5,735 bases of DNA from Candidatus Poribacteria bacterium (GTDB taxonomy: Bacteria; Poribacteria; WGA-4E; WGA-3G): positions 1 to 5,735 of the forward strand of contig VYFM01000471.1 in assembly GCA_009842375.1 (NCBI GenBank), written 5' to 3'. The notes below the pieces were generated by a model. That model searched no databases. It was not told the DNA's origin and saw only the letters and a program-made list of their open reading frames with translations. A program made the position numbers and the translations under genes. How positions within the stretch are numbered: the first letter of the stretch is position 1; each line of letters opens with the position of its first letter. Below, one piece after another: positions 1 to 5,085 of the stretch.

Positions 1-150
1 TATTATGATAACATATATTGTTCTGTTGATCAAATCATTTCTGGGATAATGATTGTCGGATATATGTATGTTTGTATTCTAAGTCTTTACTCCTCCATTT
101 GCACCAAAAGTGTTTTGTGTCTCGATTATAGATCATGCCTGCAAAACATC

Positions 151-1371
151 CTATTTCACCAACCGCACCTTTCCCGTAAGCAGCTGCTGCATCATGCCCT
201 GTTTGATGGCGATGGTTTTGTCTTTGCGCTGTTCCAGTGCGGTGATTTCGGCATCCATATCGGAGAGAACAGTAGCGATGGCGCGTTGTTCTTCTATGGT
301 TGATGGAAATCGGACAGTCATTGCCCTAAATTTTGGGAGACTTATAACGTAACGTGTCCCACTACCATCACACTGTCGACTTGCTTGGTTAAGAAATTCA
401 TTCGTGTCAAAGGCATACGCTCGAAAGTAAAGATCCCAGTCCACTTTCAAGCGTAACCGGACAACATGGTAACTATAAACACCGTCGGGTACATCTTCCA
501 TAGCAACTGCAGAACAACCTATATCATCAGGCACTTCTGAGGAAGGTGTAAAGAAAATGTCACCTTTTTCAACAGCACAACGCCGAACCTGATCTGATCG
601 AGCCGATACTTGATGCATTAAATCTTTTGAGTAAAGAAATGTTTTGTTATATACATCAAGATAATTCACAAGCCTAACAGATTCTTCATTCGCATTGATT
701 TTTTTATTAACGCCCGCCCCTGAGATTTCACCAATCTCTCCTAACCGCTTTGTTTCCCAAGCACCGCTGAAGCCGGGTAGACGGGTTTTGCCGGTGAGGA
801 GTTGCTGCATGGTGGCTTGCTTGATGGCGCGCTTTTTGGCGATGAGTGCGTCCAATGCGTTGATCAGTCCGTCTACATCTGACAGGACTTCGGCGATGGC
901 GCGTTGTTCTTGGATTGGAGGTAACATAATCGAAAAGTTACGCATGACTGTCCAGTCCGCGCGTGGCATATGCGTCCCGTAAGAAAGATTTGCCATTGCG
1001 AAGAATTCATCAGTCTGGACGATGGCGTGCAGAAATCCACTATCTATCTGCTTAGCGTCAACCATCAACGGCCATATCTCCGTAGTACAGATACCGTTAT
1101 GGTCAGCCAGCCAGTATTTCCGAAGATACGAGCGAAGTCGACCAAATAGAACATCACCAGCAAAAAAACGGTATTTTGACGCTGTTGAGTATTCCGCAGT
1201 AGAATTCTCCAACAAATGACCGATACCTGACGCGATGTGCTCCAATTCGACACAAGAGGTATTAGGATCTACATTTTCAGGCATTACCTTCTGGTTCCGA
1301 ATTGAAGCAAGTTCCCCCAGCTGTTTCGTTTCCCACTCACCACTAAATCTGGATACGTTATTATCACTCAT
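151..1371 (-). CDS. hsdS: Type I restriction-modification specificity subunit HsdS
   Basis: This 406-residue protein is the DNA-recognition subunit that directs HsdM (and HsdR, if present) to a bipartite target. The sequence shows the family's two-half layout. Each half has a short conserved motif (FSGEWETKQLGE at 9-20, FSGAWETKRLGE at 201-212), then a variable target-recognition domain (about 21-148 and 213-353), then a conserved helical spacer beginning with EQRAIA and ending in LLTGK (about 151-198 and 356-404). The first recognition domain has the GDVLFGRLRSYLRKY type of motif (72-86). The second has FFTPSSEVPDDIG (273-285). Length is normal for HsdS and no frameshift is seen. ATG at 1371 is one base after the hsdM stop (TAA-A-ATG), so translation is probably coupled and the start is well placed. 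The target cannot be read from sequence. Family assignment is firm. Confidence 0.96.
   Translation of the reverse strand: MSDNNVSRFSGEWETKQLGELASIRNQKVMPENVDPNTSCVELEHIASGIGHLLENSTAEYSTASKYRFFAGDVLFGRLRSYLRKYWLADHNGICTTEIWPLMVDAKQIDSGFLHAIVQTDEFFAMANLSYGTHMPRADWTVMRNFSIMLPPIQEQRAIAEVLSDVDGLINALDALIAKKRAIKQATMQQLLTGKTRLPGFSGAWETKRLGEIGEISGAGVNKKINANEESVRLVNYLDVYNKTFLYSKDLMHQVSARSDQVRRCAVEKGDIFFTPSSEVPDDIGCSAVAMEDVPDGVYSYHVVRLRLKVDWDLYFRAYAFDTNEFLNQASRQCDGSGTRYVISLPKFRAMTVRFPSTIEEQRAIATVLSDMDAEITALEQRKDKTIAIKQGMMQQLLTGKVRLVK
160..303 (-). repeat. Distal conserved spacer repeat of hsdS (copy 2)
   Basis: This stretch encodes residues 357-404, the second helical spacer, with EEQRAIATVLSDMD and MMQQLLTGKVRL. 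It pairs with the copy at 778-921. Identity is strongest at the two ends (the EQRAIA and QQLLTGK segments) and weaker in the middle, so it is an old, diverged repeat rather than a fresh duplication. Confidence 0.85.
778..921 (-). repeat. Central conserved spacer repeat of hsdS (copy 1)
   Basis: This stretch encodes residues 151-198, the first helical spacer, with QEQRAIAEVLSDVD near its start and MQQLLTGKTRL at its end. It is clearly alignable at both protein and DNA level with the copy at 160-303 in the same orientation. In the HsdS family these helices set the distance between the two recognition domains and contact HsdM. Such repeats can also serve as recombination points for exchanging recognition domains; that use is inferred here. 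Confidence 0.85.
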
Positions 1372-1372
1372 T

Positions 1373-3829
1373 TTATACCACTCCCATATTTGCTAAATGC
1401 TTCTCAACTTTCAGACCAAACTCTTGCACCTCACCTGTGAGTTCTGGCAATGGTTGTGCGTAACGTTCTTCTAATTCCTTGACGCGTTCGGTGAGTTTTT
1501 GCGTCAGTTGTTGGACTTCACCTGTAATTTCGGATTGGATAATGGCGAACCATTTATCATCTATCACGAGCTGCTTGATTTCCGTTTCGGTAAGCGTTGC
1601 ATAGCACGCCAGTGTCTTCTCATCCAGTGCGAGTTGTGCGGCTTTCATTGCTTTGTCCGCTTTAGATTTCGCATCAATTAGAGAAAGACAGTGTTCAAGT
1701 GCGTCCTGTTCCTCATCGTTGTTTTGTCTATCGTTGAGGGTCAACAGATCTGGCGCGAGTTCTTTCAGCCGTGCCTTCACACTGGTTGCGGTGATGCTAC
1801 CTGAGTCTGTAGTAGCATCCGCAAGTAATCCGTCCTCACCCGTACGTTCCTCAATATATTCATCAAGTGCCTGTGTGGTAGTATCCAGAGTGGTTTGGAG
1901 TGCATCAATGTTCGCCTGTTCATCAGCAAAGTAGCGTGCAACAATCAAGGCGGGTGGAATCAGATCCATCATATATTTCTTTTTGCCGATAGTGAGGTCA
2001 TGTGTTTCCTTCACCTTTTTGTCTTGATTGGGTTCGCGCGGTTTTGATGCATCAACCCACCCATCCGCAACAATGAGATACACATCGTCCTGCATCACAT
2101 CATCCCAATAGTCCATCAGTTTTTGGTAGACATCGTAAGGGTCAATCAGTGGAAGATTTTCGAATTGTGTTAGTAAGTCTTCCGACAGCGCGTCAATGAT
2201 GTCTCTCGGCTTCGTATTAGCATCAATACTACCCAGCAGTGGCGCGTGTGTCCTTTGCCATCTCTCATAGATAGATGTAATTCGCTGTTGATAATCGGTG
2301 AACTCGTTATGTGAAAGGATAGTGGTTTGGACCTGTTGTGTTTCCACCTGTGGATCACTATAATCGGGTCTGCCGTTTTCTCTGAACAACTCTTGGCGGA
2401 GCGTGGGGAACACCTCCCAATATGGTTTTAGTGCGTCAAGGTCGGAGTCGGGAATGCCACCGTTGAGGTGTGCGTTGAGGTCGTGTAGGTCTTCGAGTTC
2501 GCTGGAATCAATGTAGCGTGGGATATTGAGGTTATAGTCGTTTGCAGCATCAGCAATTTCAGAGGTCGGTACCATACGTGAATAGCCGTCGATTTCTTTC
2601 TGTTTATTGAATACGGATACGATTTTATGAATATCTTGTGCACGGAGTCGGTTTTTGTTGCCATCCTTCTGAAAATCTTTACTCGCATCAATCATAAATA
2701 TACCGGTGCGGTGTTTGGCGTTTTCCTTGTCAATAACGATAATACAGGCAGGGATACCGGTACCATAGAATAGATTGGCAGGTAAGCCGATGATACCTTT
2801 GATAAACTTATGTTTGATGAGGTTTCTGCGAATGTCTGCCTCTTTGTTGCCGCGGAACAGCACGCCGTGTGGTAGAATGATTGCACCTTTACCTGTGCTT
2901 TTGAGCGATGTGATGAAGTGTAACAGGAACGCATAATCGCCATTTTTCGCGGGTGGAATGCCGTATTCAAACCGATTATATTCATCCTCATCAGGCTTAA
3001 ACCCTGTCATCCAAGCTTTGTCGGAAAAAGGTGGATTTGCCACAGCAAAGTCGAAGAGTTTAAGAGTTCTGTTATCTTGTCCTTTAAAGTAGGGAGAAAA
3101 GAGCGTGTTGTCGTGCCAAATTTCTGCTGTTGGATTATCGTGGAGGATCATGTTCATTCGCGCAAGTGCGTAGGTTGCATTGTCCTTCTCCTGTCCATAA
3201 ACGGTAAGCCCACGCGGTGCTTCATCCGTAGCCCTGATAAGGAGCGAACCGGAACCACAAGTCGGGTCGTATATTGTATTGTTCTTTTGTGCATCCGCAC
3301 CGATACCGATAACCTTCGCCATAATGCGTGAGACTTCGGCAGGTGTGTAGAACTGTCCCTTGCTTTTGCCCGACTCGGTGGCGAAATGCCGCATCAGATA
3401 TTCATAAGCATCGCCAAGCAGGTCATCGCCTTCTGCTCTATTTGCACCGAGGTCAAGGTCGTTAAAGATAGCGACCAGTTTGGAGAGGCGATCCACCATA
3501 TCTTTACCTCTACCGAGTTTGCTGGCATCGTTGAAGTCTGCTTGTGCGAGAAAGTTATCCAGTTCGTTAGCCTCAGCGAATTTTGCGATAATCTTGTTGA
3601 TCCTATCTCCAATCTCCGCATTGCCAATGAGTTCCACCATATCTGCGAAACTACCGCCTTCCGGCACTTGTATAATCTCGTAGGGATTTCTTTCCGCCTT
3701 GTCGGATACATATTTCATGAACAGCAGTGTGAGGATGTAGTCTTTGTATTGTGATGCATCCATTCCGCCGCGGAGTTCGTCGCAGCTTTGCCATAGCGAG
3801 GCGTATAGTTGTGATTTCTTTATTGCCAT
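1373..3829 (-). CDS. hsdM: Type I restriction-modification DNA methyltransferase subunit HsdM, long form
   Basis: This 818-residue protein should transfer a methyl group from S-adenosylmethionine to adenine N6 at sites chosen by HsdS. Residues 1-150 form the usual helical HsdM N-terminal domain (LYASLWQSCDELRGGMD near the start). GQFYTP (158-163) leads into the catalytic domain, with the AdoMet-binding motif DPTCGSGSL (188-196) and the catalytic NPPF (265-268). Further conserved segments include LPHGVLFRG (319-327) and GIIGLPANLFYGTGIPACI (345-363). Classical HsdM proteins are about 500-530 residues. Here about 340 more follow, including YWDDVMQDDVYLI (574-586) and charged helical stretches (about 640-660 and 770-800) that could be coiled coil. 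Extended HsdM proteins of about 800 residues are a known form, so I do not read this as a fusion artefact. ATG at 3829 is supported by a Shine-Dalgarno sequence and a near-consensus promoter. All motifs are intact. Confidence 0.97.
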   Translation of the reverse strand: MAIKKSQLYASLWQSCDELRGGMDASQYKDYILTLLFMKYVSDKAERNPYEIIQVPEGGSFADMVELIGNAEIGDRINKIIAKFAEANELDNFLAQADFNDASKLGRGKDMVDRLSKLVAIFNDLDLGANRAEGDDLLGDAYEYLMRHFATESGKSKGQFYTPAEVSRIMAKVIGIGADAQKNNTIYDPTCGSGSLLIRATDEAPRGLTVYGQEKDNATYALARMNMILHDNPTAEIWHDNTLFSPYFKGQDNRTLKLFDFAVANPPFSDKAWMTGFKPDEDEYNRFEYGIPPAKNGDYAFLLHFITSLKSTGKGAIILPHGVLFRGNKEADIRRNLIKHKFIKGIIGLPANLFYGTGIPACIIVIDKENAKHRTGIFMIDASKDFQKDGNKNRLRAQDIHKIVSVFNKQKEIDGYSRMVPTSEIADAANDYNLNIPRYIDSSELEDLHDLNAHLNGGIPDSDLDALKPYWEVFPTLRQELFRENGRPDYSDPQVETQQVQTTILSHNEFTDYQQRITSIYERWQRTHAPLLGSIDANTKPRDIIDALSEDLLTQFENLPLIDPYDVYQKLMDYWDDVMQDDVYLIVADGWVDASKPREPNQDKKVKETHDLTIGKKKYMMDLIPPALIVARYFADEQANIDALQTTLDTTTQALDEYIEERTGEDGLLADATTDSGSITATSVKARLKELAPDLLTLNDRQNNDEEQDALEHCLSLIDAKSKADKAMKAAQLALDEKTLACYATLTETEIKQLVIDDKWFAIIQSEITGEVQQLTQKLTERVKELEERYAQPLPELTGEVQEFGLKVEKHLANMGVV

Positions 3830-3838
3830 ACGTATGTT

Positions 3839-3844
3839 TCCTTT
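3839..3844 (-). promoter_or_regulatory. Shine-Dalgarno sequence of hsdM
   Basis: On the minus strand this reads AAAGGA, nine bases before the ATG at 3829. It supports that start. The start codon itself lies inside the 10-bp palindrome CATACGTATG (3827-3836). Confidence 0.75.
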
Positions 3845-3861
3845 CGTGTGGGGATGGGAAT

Positions 3862-3890
3862 AGTATATAGGTTAGTTGCCATTTTGTCAA
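3862..3890 (-). promoter_or_regulatory. Sigma70-type promoter of hsdM-hsdS
   Basis: On the minus strand, a perfect -35 TTGACA (3890-3885) is followed after exactly 17 bp by TATACT (3867-3862), five of six matches to the -10 consensus. Expected transcription starts near 3855, giving a leader of about 26 bases that includes the Shine-Dalgarno sequence. Only hsdM and then hsdS lie downstream. With hexamers this close to consensus the promoter should be strong unless repressed. The palindrome cluster at 3905-3962 begins 14 bp upstream of the -35 box. Confidence 0.8.
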
Positions 3891-3904
3891 TTGGTTTAGG
3901 TGGG

Positions 3905-3962
3905 GCGCACATGTGCTACTATTGCTCACGCGCACATGTGCTGCAATGGCACATGTGCGCGT
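3905..3962. repeat. Cluster of three GCACATGTGC palindromes, including a 14-bp-arm inverted repeat
   Basis: The 10-bp palindrome GCACATGTGC occurs at 3907-3916, 3932-3941 and 3949-3958. The first two share a 13-bp context (GCGCACATGTGCT at 3905-3917 and 3930-3942); the third is in the opposite orientation. Copies two and three form a perfect inverted repeat with 14-bp arms (3928-3941 and 3949-3962) around a 7-base loop. Centre-to-centre distances are 25 and 17 bp. The location, upstream of a strong hsdM promoter and between divergent gene blocks, suggests binding sites for a dimeric regulator. A cruciform or RNA hairpin is the alternative. No T-tract follows on either strand, so it is not a typical intrinsic terminator. 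Confidence 0.8.
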
Positions 3963-4203
3963 AGTTGAACTTGTGAAATTACAACTTAGGTTGCGTAAAT
4001 ATTCCAATGGTAAATAGTATCAACTCAGTAGCGTGGAATTTACCGATTATTCAATCGCAGTCGTGGCTGATATGAGAACGCAGCAGGTAGATGATCTTAT
4101 TTGGCAAAATAATGTTGCTATAACAATTTTAGCAGGTTTATATGATTGATTTCCGCATTTATTGTGTAGCGTTATGTTAATTCTGGGTTAATTCACTTTT
4201 CTA
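3963..4203. other. AT-rich intergenic stretch with a stop-interrupted short reading frame
   Basis: I find no convincing gene here. On the plus strand a frame opens with ATG at 3946 inside the palindrome cluster and reads 23 codons to TAG (4015-4017). It then continues in the same frame through GTG at 4033 to TGA at 4147-4149. The second part would encode 38 residues (segments EFTDYSIAVVADMR and DDLIWQNNVAITIL) of unremarkable composition. I do not recognise it and see no Shine-Dalgarno sequence. It could be a worn gene remnant or chance. The remainder, 4150-4203, shows nothing. Confidence 0.3.
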
Positions 4204-4232
4204 TTGCACAAATTCTGTATTATTGCTACAAT
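4204..4232 (+). promoter_or_regulatory. Candidate plus-strand promoter with extended -10
   Basis: TTGCAC (4204-4209, three of six matches to the -35 consensus) is followed after 17 bp by TACAAT (4227-4232, five of six). The TG at 4224-4225 gives an extended -10. Expected transcription starts near 4239, just ahead of the hairpin-rich patch and about 350 bp before the first plus-strand gene. In AT-rich DNA such matches also arise by chance. Confidence 0.4.
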
Positions 4233-4234
4233 AT

Positions 4235-4357
4235 ATGTCGACGTTAGCAATTCACGGAGCGCGTGGATTACGTCAGGGCTTGCTACCTAATTTTTTAGGT
4301 GCGCCGCAGGTGCTTACGACACCAGCGACGCGTAGCACTGCCATAGCGATAGTATGA
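4235..4357 (+). other. Short 40-codon reading frame, doubtful
   Basis: An ATG at 4235 opens 40 codons ending in TGA (4355-4357), with segments such as GARGLRQGLLPNFLGAPQ. No Shine-Dalgarno sequence precedes it. The start codon lies upstream of the transcription start expected from the promoter candidate at 4204-4232, which argues against expression from there. The stretch is G+C-richer than the DNA before it and overlaps the hairpins at 4285-4300 and 4321-4419, so it may be translated-looking structured DNA or part of a dispersed repeat. I do not recognise the product. Confidence 0.15.
4285..4300 (+). other. Short hairpin ACCTAA-TTTT-TTAGGT
   Basis: These are perfect 6-bp arms around a 4-base T loop. 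It would be the first stem-loop in a transcript starting near 4239. The T run is in the loop, not after the stem, so it does not have terminator form. Confidence 0.55.
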
Positions 4358-4419
4358 CAGCGCTGGTTTCTATTATATCAGAATGCCTTGCTTTCTGGTA
4401 GGTTAAAGTGGAAACCAGC
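4321..4419 (+). ncRNA. Candidate structured RNA with two alternative hairpins
   Basis: Three segments compete. ACCAGCG (4321-4327) can pair with CGCTGGT (4361-4367). Alternatively the overlapping GCTGGTTTC (4362-4370) pairs perfectly over 9 bp with GAAACCAGC (4411-4419). The loop of this second hairpin holds its own 8-bp stem, TATCAGAA (4376-4383) with TTCTGGTA (4393-4400), one pair being G-T, around a 9-base loop. The middle segment cannot pair with both partners, which is the arrangement seen in attenuators and riboswitch-like leaders. It lies about 80 bp after a promoter candidate and ahead of the plus-strand genes. It matches no RNA family I recognise. A mobile-element or repeat remnant with inverted repeats is the main alternative. 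Confidence 0.35.
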
Positions 4420-4458
4420 TCCCTATAGGGCGAGTTGCCTGAAAATCCCTTCTCTTTT

Positions 4459-4476
4459 GTTGACACACCTGTCAAC
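4459..4476. promoter_or_regulatory. Inverted repeat, possible operator
   Basis: GTTGACA (4459-4465) and TGTCAAC (4470-4476) are perfect 7-bp arms around CACC. It lies 8 bp upstream of the -35 candidate at 4485, where a regulator of the plus-strand genes could bind. It contains a perfect TTGACA, but no good -10 follows at the usual distance on the plus strand (TGTAGA at 17 bp). Confidence 0.4.
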
Positions 4477-4484
4477 CCTCCCTG

Positions 4485-4513
4485 TAGACTGTCACAATAA
4501 ACGTATACATAAT
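4485..4513 (+). promoter_or_regulatory. Candidate promoter of the plus-strand gene pair
   Basis: TAGACT (4485-4490, four of six to the -35 consensus) and CATAAT (4508-4513, five of six to the -10 consensus) are 17 bp apart. Transcription would start near 4520, about 70 bases before the start codon at 4590. This is the best-placed promoter candidate for the gene pair, but only moderate in score. Confidence 0.4.
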
Positions 4514-4589
4514 CCTTGATGTTATTTTCGTGCAGTCTGAGGATATGACACACCCATAAACACTACATATCACTACACATGTTAACCTT

Positions 4590-5048
4590 ATGCATTTCAT
4601 AGAACAATGGAAACCTATTGTTAACGTTGACGAGACAATGTTCAATCAGTGCCGTCTTCATTCTGAGAAAATTTCATCTGTCAAACGTGCCATTTTACAT
4701 TGTCACGCACAGGAAGGGAAGTGCACAACCTGTACGAACAGTCAAAGAAAGATAGTTGTAGAAGTTGCTGAATTGGAACGATTCTACGGCAAACTCAATA
4801 TGCTGCCCCAAGAACAGCATGAGACTACCAAAATCAGACCAGATGTGACAGAAGCAGACATGCAAAATGTCACTGATGTATTGAAAAAGTATCTGGCTGA
4901 TACAAAGGCGGAACTCAAAGATGCTAAAGCGCGTGAGAAAGAACTTCTCACTCTATTGAAGATAGAACAAGAAAAGACAAGACTGCTTATGTTACCGGGT
5001 TCTATCAAAAAAACTTCCAGATTCTCATTTTGGAAATACTTTCGGTGA
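4590..5048 (+). CDS. Hypothetical protein with Cys/His motifs, coiled coil and aromatic basic tail
   Basis: I do not recognise this 152-residue protein. Its N-terminal part has Cys21-x2-His24, His37-Cys38-His39 and Cys45-x2-Cys48, a spacing that could bind one metal ion but matches no named finger. Residues about 90-132 are a charged, Leu-rich amphipathic helix (KKYLADTKAELKDAKAREK, ELLTLLKIEQEK), very likely coiled coil. The tail ends in KKTSRFSFWKYFR; aromatic basic C-termini after coiled coils recur in small DNA-binding or plasmid-type accessory proteins, a weak resemblance only. There is no signal peptide or membrane segment. No clear Shine-Dalgarno sequence precedes the ATG at 4590, and ATG at 4638 (Met17) is an alternative start. 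The downstream nuclease-domain gene begins 37 bp after the stop with no terminator between them, so the two are probably an operon. Confidence 0.65.
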   Translation: MHFIEQWKPIVNVDETMFNQCRLHSEKISSVKRAILHCHAQEGKCTTCTNSQRKIVVEVAELERFYGKLNMLPQEQHETTKIRPDVTEADMQNVTDVLKKYLADTKAELKDAKAREKELLTLLKIEQEKTRLLMLPGSIKKTSRFSFWKYFR

Positions 5049-5069
5049 AAAAAATGAAAATGATTGCCC

Positions 5070-5075
5070 AAGAGG
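5070..5075 (+). promoter_or_regulatory. Shine-Dalgarno sequence of the nuclease-domain gene
   Basis: AAGAGG ends 10 bases before the ATG at 5086 and supports that start. Two nearer upstream ATGs (5054 and 5060) are out of frame with the gene. Confidence 0.6.
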
Positions 5076-5085
5076 TAACCTTATC

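Noticed and set aside
100..120. Terminator after hsdS
   Set aside because: The only local inverted repeat (CAAAA-GTG-TTTTG at 105-117) is weak and AT-rich with no following T-tract on the minus strand. I see no terminator before the window edge.
35..136. 33-codon minus-strand frame just after hsdS
   Set aside because: It is short and resembles no HsdR start or other protein. The small purine match before its ATG is not enough to support it.
3386..3754. 122-codon plus-strand frame inside hsdM
   Set aside because: It is fully antisense to the conserved N-terminal and catalytic coding region of hsdM, which explains the sequence completely.
3827..3836. Palindrome CATACGTATG over the hsdM start codon as an operator
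   Set aside because: It is a single 10-bp palindrome with no second copy elsewhere in the window, so chance is sufficient.
3905..3962. CRISPR array from the repeated GCACATGTGC units
   Set aside because: The repeats are only 10-13 bp, one is in the opposite orientation, and the spacers are 7 and 15 bp. This is not a CRISPR layout.
3651..4007. 118-codon minus-strand frame crossing the hsdM start
   Set aside because: It overlaps the first part of hsdM in another frame, runs through the hsdM promoter and palindromes, and has no Shine-Dalgarno sequence or recognisable motif.
4314..4553. 79-codon minus-strand frame in the intergenic region
   Set aside because: It has no ribosome site, no recognisable domain, and covers inverted repeats and plus-strand promoter candidates. 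It is most likely a chance open frame.
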